Shown piece by piece: positions 9,045 through 18,763 of a stretch of 64,000 nucleotides of DNA. The DNA comes from Betaproteobacteria bacterium. Lineage in GTDB: Bacteria > Pseudomonadota > Gammaproteobacteria > Burkholderiales > Burkholderiaceae_C. Position 1 is the first letter of the stretch. The number at the start of each line of letters is the position of its first letter. The DNA lies in NCBI GenBank assembly GCA_016868355.1, contig VGHB01000008.1, positions 62,001-126,000 on the forward strand. The letters run 5' to 3'. The notes beneath the pieces are model-generated. The model ran no database searches. It saw only the letters and a program-made list of their open reading frames with translations, and had not been told where the DNA came from. Both the position numbers and the translations under genes were made by a program.

Positions 9045-10472
9045 ATGACCAAGCAATTTGACGTCATCGTGATCGGTGGCGGCCCCGGTGGCTACATCGC
9101 TGCCATTCGTGCAGCCCAGTTGGGTATGAATGTGGCCTGCATCGACGAGTGGAAGAATACCCAGGGCGGCCCGGCACCTGGCGGAACTTGCACCAACGTG
9201 GGTTGCATCCCGTCCAAGGCCTTGCTGCAATCCAGTGAGCATTATGAGCAGGCCGGTCACCACTTTGCCGACCACGGTATCGGACTTAAAGATCTCAGCA
9301 TTGACGTGTCCAAGATGCTGTCCCGAAAAGACACCGTGGTCAAACAGAACAACGATGGCATTCTGTACTTGTTCAAGAAGAACAAGGTGACTTTCTTCCA
9401 CGGCCGAGGGTCCTTTCTGAAGGCCGGGCAGGGCGGATACCAGATCCACGTGGCCGCAGAAAGGGCTGAGACCATCAGTGCCGCGCAGGTGATCGTGGCC
9501 ACCGGATCGAATGCGCGCGCCTTGCCCGGGGTTCCCTTTGACGAAGAGCTCATCCTGTCCAACGACGGAGCGCTGCGCATCGGCGCCGTCCCCAAGAAGT
9601 TGGGTCTGATTGGCTCGGGGGTCATTGGGCTTGAGATGGGGTCGGTTTGGCGCCGACTGGGTGCCGAGGTCACCATTCTCGAAGGCCTGCCCGCTTTCTT
9701 GGGCGCTGTGGATGAACAAATTGCCAAAGAAGCCCATAAGGCCTTTACCAAGCAAGGACTGAAGATTGAGCTGGGCGTGAAGGTTGGTGACGTCAAGACC
9801 AGCAAGAAGGGCGTGAGCGTGGCCTTCATCGATGCCGAGGGTGCGCAGCAGCGGCTTGATGTCGACAAACTCATCATCTCAATTGGCCGCGTACCCAACA
9901 CCACGGGTCTGAACGCTGAAGCGGTGGGTTTGAAGCTCGACGAGCTGGGTGCCATCGTGGTAGACGATGCTTGTCGGACCAATCTGCCTGGCGTGTGGGC
10001 AGTTGGCGATGTGGTGCGGGGGCCCATGCTGGCCCACAAGGCCGAGGAAGAGGGCGTGGCGGTGGTAGAGCGTATCGCCGGGCAGCACGGTCACGTGAAC
10101 TTCAGCACCATTCCTTGGGTGATTTACACAAGCCCGGAAATAGCCTGGGTCGGTAATACCGAGCAACAGCTGAAGGCCACCGGCCGGGCCTACAAGGCGG
10201 GCACCTTCCCGTTCATGGCTAACGGGCGTGCACGAGCCTTGGGCGATACCACCGGCATGGTGAAATTTTTGGCGGATGCGGCGACCGATGAGATTTTGGG
10301 CGTCCACATCGTCGGCCCCATGGCTTCAGAGTTGATTGCTGAAGCGGTGGTAGCCATGGAATTCAAGGCCAGCGCCGAAGACATAGCGCGCATTTGCCAT
10401 GCGCACCCATCCTTGAGTGAAGCCACCAAGGAAGCGGCTTTGGCCGTTGAAAAGCGCACGCTGAACCTCTGA
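9045..10472 (+). CDS. lpd: Dihydrolipoyl dehydrogenase (E3)
   Basis: A 475-residue FAD-dependent pyridine nucleotide-disulfide oxidoreductase that re-oxidises dihydrolipoyl groups on OdhB and transfers the electrons to NAD. Residues 6-30 form the FAD-binding Rossmann segment with GGGPGGY. The redox disulfide is C49/C54 in GGTCTNVGCIPSK. The central NAD domain has GSGVIGLEMGSVW, and the C-terminal dimerisation domain has the His454-Glu459 catalytic pair in HAHPSLSE. It is the third gene of the sucA-odhB-lpd operon. It is the only E3 in the window, so it may also serve glycine cleavage GcvH, which is inference. An insertion around residues 36-47 before the active site is seen in many betaproteobacterial E3 proteins. 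Confidence 0.97.
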   Translation: MTKQFDVIVIGGGPGGYIAAIRAAQLGMNVACIDEWKNTQGGPAPGGTCTNVGCIPSKALLQSSEHYEQAGHHFADHGIGLKDLSIDVSKMLSRKDTVVKQNNDGILYLFKKNKVTFFHGRGSFLKAGQGGYQIHVAAERAETISAAQVIVATGSNARALPGVPFDEELILSNDGALRIGAVPKKLGLIGSGVIGLEMGSVWRRLGAEVTILEGLPAFLGAVDEQIAKEAHKAFTKQGLKIELGVKVGDVKTSKKGVSVAFIDAEGAQQRLDVDKLIISIGRVPNTTGLNAEAVGLKLDELGAIVVDDACRTNLPGVWAVGDVVRGPMLAHKAEEEGVAVVERIAGQHGHVNFSTIPWVIYTSPEIAWVGNTEQQLKATGRAYKAGTFPFMANGRARALGDTTGMVKFLADAATDEILGVHIVGPMASELIAEAVVAMEFKASAEDIARICHAHPSLSEATKEAALAVEKRTLNL

Positions 10473-10482
10473 TGGCCCCTTG

Positions 10483-11580
10483 ATGGGCGTACGAGAGCTT
10501 TTCGAACGCACCCTGGCCGAGCGTGGGTTTAGCGCTGACCCGGCTCAGGAAGGCGCCATCGAGGCTTTGCAGCGCTGCGAGCAGGAGTGGCAGGATTACC
10601 TGCTCAGGCGCAGCAACGCGGTCATTCGGCTCCTGGTCAAGCCGCCGATTCCGCGCGGTATTTACATGTATGGAGGCGTTGGGCGCGGCAAGAGTTTTTT
10701 GATGGACAGTTTCTTCCTGTCCGTACCGCTGCGCCGCAAGACGCGTTTGCACTTCCATGAGTTCATGCGGGAAGTGCATCGTGAGCTGGCCGACCTTAAG
10801 GGGGTTCAAAACCCGCTGGATGAGTTGGGCAAACGAATCGCCAAGCGCTTTCGCCTGATCTGCTTTGATGAGTTCCACGTGGCCGACGTGACCGACGCGA
10901 TGATCCTGCATCGCTTGTTGGATGCTCTGTTTGCTAATCGAGTGAGTATCGTCACGACCTCGAACTTTCACCCCGATGGCCTGTACCCGAACGGGCTTCA
11001 TCGTGACCGAATCCTGCCTGCAATTAAGCTGCTCAAGAGCCAACTTGAGGTGGTCAACGTCGACTATGGCATCGACTACCGGCGGCGCGCCCTGGAGAGG
11101 GTCAAGATGTATCACTGCCCCTGTGATGGGTTGGCCGACCGCGCCCTCAAAGCGGCCTTCGAGGATCTGGCGGAGGTGCGCGATGAGCCACCCGTGCTAA
11201 GCATTGAGCACCGTGAGGTGACTGCCCGTCGTAGGGCTGGCGGCGTGGTGTGGTTCGACTTCAAGTGGCTGTGCGGCGGCCCGCGCTCGCAAAACGATTA
11301 CCTGGAGATCGCCTCACGCTTCCATACGGTAATTCTGTCCAACGTGCCTCAGATGGCGCCGCGTATGGCCAGCGAGGCACGGCGCTTTACATGGCTTGTT
11401 GATGTGTTGTATGACCGGCGCTGTAAGTTGATCATCAGTGCTGAGTGCCTGCCGGAGCAGCTCTATACCGAGGGGCCTATGGCGCATGAGTTCCCGCGCA
11501 CCATTTCCCGACTGTACGAAATGCAGTCAGCTGAGTTTTTGGCCCAGGGGCGGCGAATGGTGGACACCTCTTTGACCTGA
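10483..11580 (+). CDS. zapE: AFG1/ZapE-family ATPase
   Basis: A 365-residue P-loop ATPase of the AFG1-like family; in gammaproteobacteria ZapE associates with the divisome and the mitochondrial homologue assists protein quality control. The Walker A motif GGVGRGKS is at 64-71 and the Walker B LICFDEF at 125-131, followed by an Arg-rich sensor region. PRGIYMYGGVGRGKS and TTSNFHPDGLYPNGLHRDR are typical family blocks. I start it at ATG 10483 rather than the TTG directly before it. It begins 10 bp after the lpd stop, so it may be read through from the odh operon. Family assignment is firm; the cellular role here is inferred from homologues. Confidence 0.93.
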   Translation: MGVRELFERTLAERGFSADPAQEGAIEALQRCEQEWQDYLLRRSNAVIRLLVKPPIPRGIYMYGGVGRGKSFLMDSFFLSVPLRRKTRLHFHEFMREVHRELADLKGVQNPLDELGKRIAKRFRLICFDEFHVADVTDAMILHRLLDALFANRVSIVTTSNFHPDGLYPNGLHRDRILPAIKLLKSQLEVVNVDYGIDYRRRALERVKMYHCPCDGLADRALKAAFEDLAEVRDEPPVLSIEHREVTARRRAGGVVWFDFKWLCGGPRSQNDYLEIASRFHTVILSNVPQMAPRMASEARRFTWLVDVLYDRRCKLIISAECLPEQLYTEGPMAHEFPRTISRLYEMQSAEFLAQGRRMVDTSLT

Positions 11581-11642
11581 ACGCAGCTACCCCCGTTGGT
11601 GGGCCGACGGCAACCAAGGCTGAGCCTAAAATTACTCAACTC

Positions 11643-11846
11643 ATGGATGACAACCTCCGGTCTCCCCAGCGGCAACTCATCGAACTGCGGATCGAGCATG
11701 CCGATCTGGACAGCTTGATCGACCGCCTAGCCGAGCAGTCTCAGCCAGATGATTTGGCACTGCGCCGCTTAAAGAAGCGGCGCCTGATGTTGCGCGACCA
11801 GATCCGGCGCCTCGAGTCGGATCTGGAGCCTCCTGAGCCGGCCTGA
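11643..11846 (+). CDS. YdcH/DUF465-family small protein
   Basis: A 67-residue, highly charged protein. Its sequence QLIELRIEHADLDSLIDRLA followed by RRLKKRRLMLRDQIRRLESD matches the DUF465/YdcH family, short helical hairpins with heptad-like spacing and no known enzymatic role. The ATG at 11643 is the only sensible start. It sits between zapE and the DinG-like helicase, all on the plus strand, with 62 bp before it and 24 bp after it. No hint of regulation is visible. The function of the family is not established. Confidence 0.82.
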   Translation: MDDNLRSPQRQLIELRIEHADLDSLIDRLAEQSQPDDLALRRLKKRRLMLRDQIRRLESDLEPPEPA

Positions 11847-11870
11847 GGTGAGCGTGCAGCCTCTGGCGCC

Positions 11871-13940
11871 TTGCGCACAGTTGCCCCAGTGAGCCCGGAA
11901 ACGCAGCCGAGCGATCTGGGCGCCGCGGTGATGGCGCTCATGGGTCCGCAAGGGCCTTTGTCGCGCGATGACCCGTCCTACCGTCAGCGTGTCGAACAGA
12001 CCGATATGGCGCAGGCGGTGGCCCGTGCCATCGAGCAGCCACACGCCTTGGTAGTGGAGGCTGGCACTGGCGTGGGCAAGACGTATGCCTATCTCATCCC
12101 CTTGCTCCTCAGTGGTCGGCGCGGTCTGGTCAGCACCGCCACCAAGAGCCTCCAAGACCAGTTGTATTGGCGCGACCTGCCTCAGCTGTGCGAGCGCTTA
12201 GGCGTTCCGGTCACGACAGCCATACTCAAGGGTCGCGGCAGCTATCTGTGCCGACACCGCTTGTCTCAGGCACGCCAGGCTCCCGAGGGGCTAGACCGCA
12301 TCAGCCTGCGCCTGTTGGCGCGTATTGAGCATTGGGCGCGCAGCACCTCCAGTGGAGACCTGTCGGAGGTGGCGGGCCTGGGCGAGCGAACTGCGCTCCT
12401 GCCCTTGGTAACCTCCACTCGTGAGAACTGCTTGGGCAGCGAGTGTCCAGCCTTCAACGACTGTCATGTGGTGCAGGCGCGGCGACAGGCGATGGCAGCT
12501 GATCTGGTCGTGGTGAACCACCACCTCTTCTTCGCCGATCTTGCTCTCAAGGAAGACGGTATGGCCGAGTTGCTGCCATCTGTGGAGGTGGTGGTATTTG
12601 ACGAAGCACACCAGATTCTGGATATCGGTCTGCAGTTTGTGGCCACCACCCTCGCAACCTTGGCCGTGCTGGACCTTGCGCGCGACTTACGCTCAGCGGG
12701 ATTGGCGCATGCCCGCGGTTTGCAGGACTGGTTGGCCTGCGCCCAGACGTTGGAGCAAGCCGCGCGGGATCTGGTGCTGGCCTGTGACGGTCAGCCGACC
12801 GCTGAGCAGGATGCCAGTGGGCAAGTAGCTGGGCGAGGTGGTCGTCGGGTACGATGGAGCGAACGCAGCTCGGGGCGTGCCGACGCTGTAGCGCGTCCGG
12901 TGGAGGCTGCCTTTGACCATGCGCTGTCGCAGTTGGCGGCGGCCCTGAGTTCCGCCCAGGACAGCGCAGGGGCTCTAGCGGAGGTTCATCCTGATCTGCA
13001 GCGCCTGAATGAACGCGCTCAAGAGCTGCGTGCAAGGCTAGGTGTCTTCCAGTCACCTATGGCGCTGGATCGGGTGCGCTGGATCGATCTGGGAACACAC
13101 CAAGCACGCCTTATCGACACCCCCCTGGACATTCGCGAGCTGATGCAGCAGTCACGTCAGCAGACCCATCGCGCCTGGATTTTCACTTCCGCCACATTGG
13201 GGGATGAGCCCACGCTCAGCTGGTTTCGGGCGCAGACCGGGCTTGACGACGCACAGGTGCTGGCGGTGGGCAGTCCTTTTGACTATGCAGCCCATGCCCG
13301 CTTGTGGGTGCCTTCGCAGATCCCAGCACCCGCAGAGGCGGGGCACACCGAAGCGGTGGCGCAAGTCGGCGCGCGCTGTGCAGCCCGGCTTGGTGGACGT
13401 ACCTTTGTTCTGGCCACCACCTTGCGCGCCTTACCCGTCATCGGGGACAACATACGGCGCCTATTCGATTCACAGGGCTTGAACATTGAGGTGCTGGTGC
13501 AGGGCAGCGAGCCCAAGCGCGCACTGCTCGAGCGCTTTGTGCAGCTTGCTCAGGGAACCGGTGCTGTGCTGGTAGGGTCAGCCAGTTTTTGGGAAGGCAT
13601 CGATGTACCAGGCAGTGCCCTGCAGTGCGTGGTGATCGACAAGCTGCCATTTCCGCCCCCGGATGATCCCTTGCTGGAAGCCCGAACCCGCGCACTTAAG
13701 GCGCAGGGACGGAACCCTTTCGCGGAGTTGTTTTTGGCTGAAACGGCCATCTCGCTGAAACAGGGCGTGGGCCGTTTGATCCGAAGCGAGACCGATCGTG
13801 GCCTGCTGATCATCTGCGACAAGCGCTTACACACCAAGGGATATGGCGCACGGATGTTGGCGGCCTTGCCGCCGATGACACGGTTGAACGAAGGTGGCGC
13901 CGTGGCGCAGTGGTTGGACGAGCTAAAGACCGCCCACTAA
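11871..13940 (+). CDS. DinG/YoaA-family ATP-dependent DNA helicase with Fe-S cluster
   Basis: A 689-residue superfamily 2 helicase of the XPD/DinG type. Motif I (Walker A) AGTGVGKT lies at 64-71 and the DEAH box at 244-247. Between them sit four cysteines, C127, C187, C192 and C198, spaced as in the [4Fe-4S] domain of this family. C-terminal helicase motifs include TSATLGDEPTLSWF, GSASFWEGIDVPG and QGVGRLIRSETDRG. Such enzymes unwind DNA 5' to 3' and help remove R-loops or repair stalled forks. The start is uncertain: the longest version uses a TTG at 11871, while a GTG at 11928 or ATG at 11931 would remove about 20 residues before the conserved region. It converges on bamD with a 13-bp gap. 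Confidence 0.92.
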   Translation: MRTVAPVSPETQPSDLGAAVMALMGPQGPLSRDDPSYRQRVEQTDMAQAVARAIEQPHALVVEAGTGVGKTYAYLIPLLLSGRRGLVSTATKSLQDQLYWRDLPQLCERLGVPVTTAILKGRGSYLCRHRLSQARQAPEGLDRISLRLLARIEHWARSTSSGDLSEVAGLGERTALLPLVTSTRENCLGSECPAFNDCHVVQARRQAMAADLVVVNHHLFFADLALKEDGMAELLPSVEVVVFDEAHQILDIGLQFVATTLATLAVLDLARDLRSAGLAHARGLQDWLACAQTLEQAARDLVLACDGQPTAEQDASGQVAGRGGRRVRWSERSSGRADAVARPVEAAFDHALSQLAAALSSAQDSAGALAEVHPDLQRLNERAQELRARLGVFQSPMALDRVRWIDLGTHQARLIDTPLDIRELMQQSRQQTHRAWIFTSATLGDEPTLSWFRAQTGLDDAQVLAVGSPFDYAAHARLWVPSQIPAPAEAGHTEAVAQVGARCAARLGGRTFVLATTLRALPVIGDNIRRLFDSQGLNIEVLVQGSEPKRALLERFVQLAQGTGAVLVGSASFWEGIDVPGSALQCVVIDKLPFPPPDDPLLEARTRALKAQGRNPFAELFLAETAISLKQGVGRLIRSETDRGLLIICDKRLHTKGYGARMLAALPPMTRLNEGGAVAQWLDELKTAH

Positions 13941-13953
13941 AGCCCGGCGGGGC

Positions 13954-14784
13954 CTACCAGACCTTCCACCAGGGCCGTGTGGCCTTGGCACTGGCTGCAG
14001 GGGCGGTGGGGAAGTTCAATTCCAACACCCGTTTGGCGTCGTCACGCAGGTCGTTCAAACCCAACTGCTCGTAGCTGAGCACCATGATTCGAAGGGCATC
14101 GGCTGCTGCTGGTGCTCGCTCGAACTCTCGAATGGCTTGTTGTGCCCGGTTGGCTGCAGCCAGATACGCGCCGCGTTCAAAGTAGTAGCGTGCAACCCGC
14201 AACTCGTAGTCGGCCAGCGCATTGGCAATATAGTCCATGCGCACGCGTGCATCAGGGGCATAGCGCGACTGGGGGAATTGACCGACCAACATCTTGAATG
14301 CCTGGTAGGCGTCGCGAGAGGCTTGTTGGTCGCGCTCCACGACGTCCTGTCGCAGCACCTGGTAGATCCACCCCAAGCTGTCGTTGAAATTAACCAGGCC
14401 TTTGAGGTAATACGCATAGTCCAGGGCTGGGCTCGAAGGGTTAAGCCGGATGAAGCGGTCCAGCACTGCCACCGCTTCTGGGCGCTCGCCTGACTTGTAG
14501 CGCGAGTAGGCCAGATCCAGCGAGGCTTGCTGCGCCAGTAGCGTTCCAGCTGCCCGGCCCTCCAGTCGTTCCAGCGCACGTATGGCGCGGTCCCATCCGC
14601 CCGAAGCCATATCGGCCTTGGCCTCTGCATACAATTTCTCTATCGCCATTGCCGAGAATTCGTCCTTCTCGGTGCTGGCGCAAGCACCCAACAGGGCAAG
14701 GGCCAGGCCCGTGACGGCCAATGCAGCATGCCTGCGACACGCGGCTGCGCGACCAAAAAGGGCGATTAAAGGCGGTGTGAGCAT
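13954..14784 (-). CDS. bamD: Outer membrane assembly lipoprotein BamD
   Basis: A 276-residue outer-membrane lipoprotein, the TPR component of the BAM complex that inserts beta-barrel proteins. A basic N-terminus is followed by a hydrophobic segment ending in the lipobox LLGAC with Cys35 as the lipidated residue. Five TPR-like repeats follow, with the family motifs LYAEAKADMASGGWDRAI, PALDYAYYLKGLVNFN and GQFPQSRYAPDARVRMDYI. The start at 14784 was chosen because it gives a proper signal sequence; the open frame runs much further upstream, but only as the complement of rluD. It is divergent from rluD with just 18 bp between the two start codons, so any bamD promoter lies within rluD coding DNA. 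BamB is encoded at 25589-26734. Confidence 0.95.
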   Translation of the reverse strand: MLTPPLIALFGRAAACRRHAALAVTGLALALLGACASTEKDEFSAMAIEKLYAEAKADMASGGWDRAIRALERLEGRAAGTLLAQQASLDLAYSRYKSGERPEAVAVLDRFIRLNPSSPALDYAYYLKGLVNFNDSLGWIYQVLRQDVVERDQQASRDAYQAFKMLVGQFPQSRYAPDARVRMDYIANALADYELRVARYYFERGAYLAAANRAQQAIREFERAPAAADALRIMVLSYEQLGLNDLRDDAKRVLELNFPTAPAASAKATRPWWKVW

Positions 14785-14802
14785 GACGCAAAGGTGGGTA
14801 GC

Positions 14803-15771
14803 GTGTCTATAGGCGAAGATTATACGGACCCCCCCCTCTTGGACCTGGAGGGCGAGGACGTGGAAACCCGCCAGTGGCCTGTGGATGCCCACGAACACGG
14901 CCTGCGGCTGGACAAGGCGCTCGTACGCGGGGTTCCGGAGTTTTCGCGCAGCCACCTGCAGCACCTGATCGAGGCGGGTTGCGTCCTTGTTCAGACGAAG
15001 GTGGCGGTATCGCCGTCGCAAAAGCTGCGGGTGGGGCAGTTGATTTCGGTGGCGCTGCGTCCCACCGCACAAGCGCAGGCGTTTCGGGCAGAGCCCCTGG
15101 CGCTGGACATTCGGTTTGAAGATGAGCACCTGATGGTGCTCAACAAGCCTGCTGGCCTGGTGGTCCACCCAGCGCCAGGCCACTGGAGCGGCACCCTCCT
15201 CAACGGGCTGCTGCACCACCATCCGGGCGCGACAGACTTGCCACGAGCGGGTATTGTTCACCGACTGGACCGCGACACCTCGGGGGTGATGGTGGTGGCT
15301 AAGACGCGCCTGGCTATGCACGCCCTTGTCGGCGCGATCGCCGACCGGTCGGTTCACCGCGTCTATCGGGCCATCGTCTGGGGGGCTGTGAGCACGGCGG
15401 AACAAGAGGTGCAGGCACCTATCGGACGTGATCCGAGGTCGCGCATCCGGATGGCGGTTGTGGCTTCGGGCAAGCCTTCTCGGACCGTGGTGCGCGTGCT
15501 GCACCGAGCTCCGAGCGGCCACACCGCCGTGGAGTGTCGGCTGCACACCGGCCGCACCCACCAGATTCGGGTCCACATGGCGCACTTAGGCCATCCAGTG
15601 GTGGGCGATAGCCTGTACGCCGGCGCGCCGGCCTGGGGCATGACGCGCCAGGCCCTGCATGCCCACCAACTGGCTTTCGACCACCCCTGCACCCAGACCC
15701 GGGTAGAGGTATCTGTGCCCATGCCCGCGGACCTGGCGGCAGCCTGGGATGCGGTCTTCGCACTCGGATAG
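14803..15771 (+). CDS. rluD: 23S rRNA pseudouridine synthase RluD
   Basis: A 322-residue RluA-family pseudouridine synthase, which in E. coli modifies positions 1911, 1915 and 1917 in helix 69 of 23S rRNA. An N-terminal S4 RNA-binding domain (about 32-85, with [23 protein letters not shown]) is followed by the catalytic domain. The signature HRLDRDTSG holds the catalytic aspartate (Asp156 counted from this start). A late [13 protein letters not shown] block also fits the family. I favour GTG 14803, with AAGG at 14791-14794 upstream, over an in-frame GTG at 14794. The divergent bamD start is 18 bp away. RluD, ScpB and RluB lie in a row on the same strand. Confidence 0.93.
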   Translation: MSIGEDYTDPPLLDLEGEDVETRQWPVDAHEHGLRLDKALVRGVPEFSRSHLQHLIEAGCVLVQTKVAVSPSQKLRVGQLISVALRPTAQAQAFRAEPLALDIRFEDEHLMVLNKPAGLVVHPAPGHWSGTLLNGLLHHHPGATDLPRAGIVHRLDRDTSGVMVVAKTRLAMHALVGAIADRSVHRVYRAIVWGAVSTAEQEVQAPIGRDPRSRIRMAVVASGKPSRTVVRVLHRAPSGHTAVECRLHTGRTHQIRVHMAHLGHPVVGDSLYAGAPAWGMTRQALHAHQLAFDHPCTQTRVEVSVPMPADLAAAWDAVFALG

Positions 15772-15774
15772 AAT
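15769..15774 (+). promoter_or_regulatory. Candidate -10 element (TAGAAT) upstream of scpB
   Basis: TAGAAT matches 5 of 6 bases of the -10 consensus and overlaps the rluD stop codon. No good -35 is visible at the expected distance. Transcription would begin near 15781 and leave about 210 nt before the preferred scpB start at 15990. Low-confidence assignment by eye. Confidence 0.25.
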
Positions 15775-15989
15775 TGGGGCATGATGGGCGACCCATGCTG
15801 GGCGGCCCGCGAGGCAAAGCCGTTTTGCGGATCCGACCGTATGACGTGCCCGCCGGTTTGGTGCCCGCAGCGCCGACCGTCCCATTCAGTGGTTTGGGCG
15901 CTGCTGGCCACGATATCGATCCCACGTCCGCGGCATCGTTGCCCGACCCCATTCATTTGAACTGCTCGCCTGGCGGCGGGCTCCCCGAC

Positions 15990-16655
15990 ATGGACACCAT
16001 CGAAGCCAAACGGGTACTCGAGACGGCGTTGTTGTGCGCCCAACAACCCATGGCCGTGCGAGAAATCAAAGCCTTGTTCGAAGACCAATTCGACGCGCCG
16101 CAGGTGCGAGAGCTGCTCCAATCACTTCAGGGCGATTGGGCTGATCGGGGAATTGAACTGGTAGAGCTGGCCAGCGGTTGGCGGTTTCAAAGCCGTGCTG
16201 ACATGCGCCATTTTCTGGACCGACTGCACCCCGAGAGGCCCCCGCGCTACTCCCGCGCGGTGATGGAGACCTTGGCCATCATCGCGTACCGCCAGCCTGT
16301 CACGCGCGGCGACATTGAAGACATTCGCGGTGTCACTGTGGCCACCCCCACCGTCAAGCAACTCGAGGACCGGGGCTGGATCGAGGTGATCGGCCATCGG
16401 GAAGCACCTGGGCGGCCCGCCCTGTACGCCACCACACGCCAGTTTCTCGATGACCTGGGCCTGGGCGGGTTGCAAGAATTGCCCATGCTTGAAAGTGCAT
16501 CCGGGGCCAGTCCCAGATTACCGGCCGCTCAGCCGGACCTGCTCAGTGGCTCTGAGCAAGGTCTCTTGCCCCTGGACGGCGCGGCCGATGCGCCGCTGCT
16601 GGAGTCCGTCGCCTCGGCTCAACCCCCCGTGTCCCCAAACACCCCACGCCCATGA
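15990..16655 (+). CDS. scpB: Segregation and condensation protein B
   Basis: A 221-residue ScpB, the kleisin-associated winged-helix subunit that works with ScpA and SMC in chromosome condensation. Family blocks are [15 protein letters not shown] near the N-terminus, [20 protein letters not shown] and [23 protein letters not shown] in the two winged-helix domains, then [14 protein letters not shown]. The tail after about residue 165 is Pro/Ala/Ser rich. I use ATG 15990 because homology begins there. The same frame stays open back to an ATG around 15781, adding about 70 residues of low-conservation sequence, so a longer form cannot be excluded. It overlaps rluB by 4 bp (ATGA). scpA is not in the window. 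Confidence 0.9.
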   Translation: MDTIEAKRVLETALLCAQQPMAVREIKALFEDQFDAPQVRELLQSLQGDWADRGIELVELASGWRFQSRADMRHFLDRLHPERPPRYSRAVMETLAIIAYRQPVTRGDIEDIRGVTVATPTVKQLEDRGWIEVIGHREAPGRPALYATTRQFLDDLGLGGLQELPMLESASGASPRLPAAQPDLLSGSEQGLLPLDGAADAPLLESVASAQPPVSPNTPRP

Positions 16656-18763
16656 ACGATCTACCCGACGAATCCAGCACCAAGCCGGGTGCCGAAGCTG
16701 CCGACGGGGCCCACGCCCCGGCAGCTAAACGGGGGCCATCTGCTCCGGACGCATACGAAGACGCCGGCAGCGGTGGCAAGCATCGGCGGCGTCGCCGCAA
16801 CCGCCACAAGCGTGGTAGCGGCGGTCCAGCCCTTGAGGTGGGTGGCGGCCACGGATCAGGCGCCGATGGCGAGCTGTCGGCAGATTCCTCCTCCCATGCT
16901 TCACCACCGTTGGACCCGGCCGTCAGAGAGGTGGCCACCGCTTTGTTTGGCGAGGTTGTCTCGGGCGCCTACGACGCCGTCGACTTGATGCAAGCTCCTG
17001 CACCGCTGGACGCGGCCCAGGGCCAAAGCGACGACGAGGGCGTGGCGCCACAGTCTATTCGCGCCGACGCGGCGCGTGAAGCAGCGGATGATCCCGACGA
17101 CCTATGCGAGCAGATGACACCGCAGGCACCATTGGAGCCAGGTGAGGCCGACAGCGGTCGCCGCCGAGTTCTGGCGCCTGACCCTGATGCACCCAAGCTG
17201 CACAAGGTGTTGGCGCAGTCGGGGTTGGGTTCACGCCGCGATCTCGAAGCCATGATCGAAACTGGCCGCGTGACGGTCAATGGTGAAGTGGCTCACACCG
17301 GGCAGCGTATCAGCCACGGCGACCGCGTTCAAATTGATGGAAGGCCGGTGCGCATTCGCTTGCGCCAGGGGCGGCCTCGTGTGTTGGCTTATCACAAGCC
17401 GGTAGGGGAGGTCGTGACCCACGACGACCCCCAGCAGCGCCCGACTGTCTTTCGCCGTTTGCCGCGCTTGCCCCAGGGCAAGTGGCAATCGGTGGGGCGG
17501 CTCGATCTAAACACCGAAGGTTTGTTGTTGTTCACCAACTCTGGGGAGTTGGCCAATCAGTTGATGCATCCCCGCTTTGGGGTGGAACGCGAGTATGCAG
17601 TTCGCGTCTTGGGTCGTTTGGACGATGCTGAGCGTGAACGACTCTTGCAGGGCGTTGAGATCGAAGGGCATCCGGCATCGTTTCTGAGTATCGAAGATGG
17701 TGGTGGCGAAGGGGTCAACCACTGGTACCGCGTGGTGCTCAACGAGGGTCGTAATCGAGAGGTGCGCCGCCTTTTTGATGCGGTGGGCTTGACGGTGAGC
17801 CGCCTGATCCGCATCCGCTACGGCTGCGTGGTACTGCCTCGAGGCCTCAAGCGCGGTGCTTGGGTGGACCTCGACGAGCGCGACGTGACCCAGCTGCAGC
17901 AGCTGACGGGTACCCGCACACGGCACCCGGAGGGCGGCCGTGGCGCAGGGCGTGGTCGCAAGGGTCGTGAGGGTCGTGAGATTCGTGAGGGTGCTTGGCC
18001 GTCAGCGGCGCGGGAGGGGGAAGCTGAGCGCCGTGTTGATACACCGCTCAAGCGGGAGCGCCGCGAACGGGGCGAGGATGGTCCGATTCCCAACCCCCTG
18101 CAGCAGACCTTTGATAAGCGAGCCTTCAAGGAGCAGCAGCGCCGGCCCAAGCGCGAGTACGGAGAAGACGGTCCAATCCCCAATCCGCTGCAACAGACCT
18201 TTGACCAGCGCGCGCTGAAGGAAGCGCAGCGAAAGCCGCGCCGAGAATATGGGGACGACGGCCCGATTCCAAATCCGCTGCAACAGACCTACGACAAGCG
18301 CGCGATGCAGGAGTCCCGCAGGGCGCCGGTGCATCGAGACTATGCCGAGGATGCTCCGGAGGACTTCACGGATGACGATGGCCCGATTCCCAGTCCACTC
18401 CAGCAGACCTTCGACAAGCGCTTTGTGGGCAAGGGCAATGGGGGATCCGGCGGCGCTGGTCGCGGTGGACGCAGCCGTGCCAGTGGTTCCGAGCGCGGCT
18501 CCGGCCCGGGTTCAACAGAGGGTTCAGGCCCACACAAGCAGGCCGGACGAGGCAAGGGGGCCGCAACAGGTGGTCAAGGTGCCGGCCGCAGCTTCCGTGC
18601 GGGTGGCACCGGCGGCAAGGGCAGCGCCAAGTCCGGTGCGGGCAAGTCGGGTTCAGGCAAGGCACAGGCTCAGCCCGATCCGATGCGAACCGCGGTGGGC
18701 TACATCGGCGCCGATGCCAAGCTTGGGCGTGCAAAGGGCGGCCGCGGCCGCCGCGGGCGCTGA
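16652..18763 (+). CDS. rluB: 23S rRNA pseudouridine synthase RluB-type, with long N- and C-terminal extensions
   Basis: At 703 residues this is more than twice the length of E. coli RluB (about 290). Residues 1-175 are a charged, low-complexity extension containing an [11 protein letters not shown] basic patch. An S4 RNA-binding domain (about 178-237, [20 protein letters not shown]) and the pseudouridine synthase domain follow. The motif [12 protein letters not shown] has the catalytic Asp285, and [18 protein letters not shown] lies further on. From about 440 the chain becomes basic and repetitive: four copies of [14 protein letters not shown]-like units (474-590), then a Gly/Ser/Lys tail ending in KGGRGRRGR. 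RluB isomerises U2605 of 23S rRNA in E. coli. The extensions are probably disordered RNA-binding tails (inference). It overlaps scpB by 4 bp. Confidence 0.92.
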   Translation: MNDLPDESSTKPGAEAADGAHAPAAKRGPSAPDAYEDAGSGGKHRRRRRNRHKRGSGGPALEVGGGHGSGADGELSADSSSHASPPLDPAVREVATALFGEVVSGAYDAVDLMQAPAPLDAAQGQSDDEGVAPQSIRADAAREAADDPDDLCEQMTPQAPLEPGEADSGRRRVLAPDPDAPKLHKVLAQSGLGSRRDLEAMIETGRVTVNGEVAHTGQRISHGDRVQIDGRPVRIRLRQGRPRVLAYHKPVGEVVTHDDPQQRPTVFRRLPRLPQGKWQSVGRLDLNTEGLLLFTNSGELANQLMHPRFGVEREYAVRVLGRLDDAERERLLQGVEIEGHPASFLSIEDGGGEGVNHWYRVVLNEGRNREVRRLFDAVGLTVSRLIRIRYGCVVLPRGLKRGAWVDLDERDVTQLQQLTGTRTRHPEGGRGAGRGRKGREGREIREGAWPSAAREGEAERRVDTPLKRERRERGEDGPIPNPLQQTFDKRAFKEQQRRPKREYGEDGPIPNPLQQTFDQRALKEAQRKPRREYGDDGPIPNPLQQTYDKRAMQESRRAPVHRDYAEDAPEDFTDDDGPIPSPLQQTFDKRFVGKGNGGSGGAGRGGRSRASGSERGSGPGSTEGSGPHKQAGRGKGAATGGQGAGRSFRAGGTGGKGSAKSGAGKSGSGKAQAQPDPMRTAVGYIGADAKLGRAKGGRGRRGR
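18071..18421 (+). repeat. Four in-frame repeats encoding [15 protein letters not shown] in rluB
   Basis: The conserved glycine codon of each unit lies at 18080, 18170, 18260 and 18380, so the spacing is 90, 90 and 120 bp. Units 1-3 encode NPLQQT(F/Y)D and unit 4 encodes SPLQQTFD. Linkers are rich in Arg, Lys, Glu and Gln. Codon choices differ between copies (for example CCGATTCCC versus CCAATCCCC), so selection appears to act on the peptide and the duplications are not recent. Confidence 0.85.

Noticed and set aside
10363-11115. A minus-strand open frame of 250 codons over lpd/zapE
   Set aside because: It crosses two firmly identified genes and has no family signature.
13954-15585. A minus-strand open frame of 543 codons running from bamD across rluD
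   Set aside because: Only the bamD part has recognisable protein sequence; the upstream portion is the complement of rluD, and the lipoprotein signal sequence begins at 14784.
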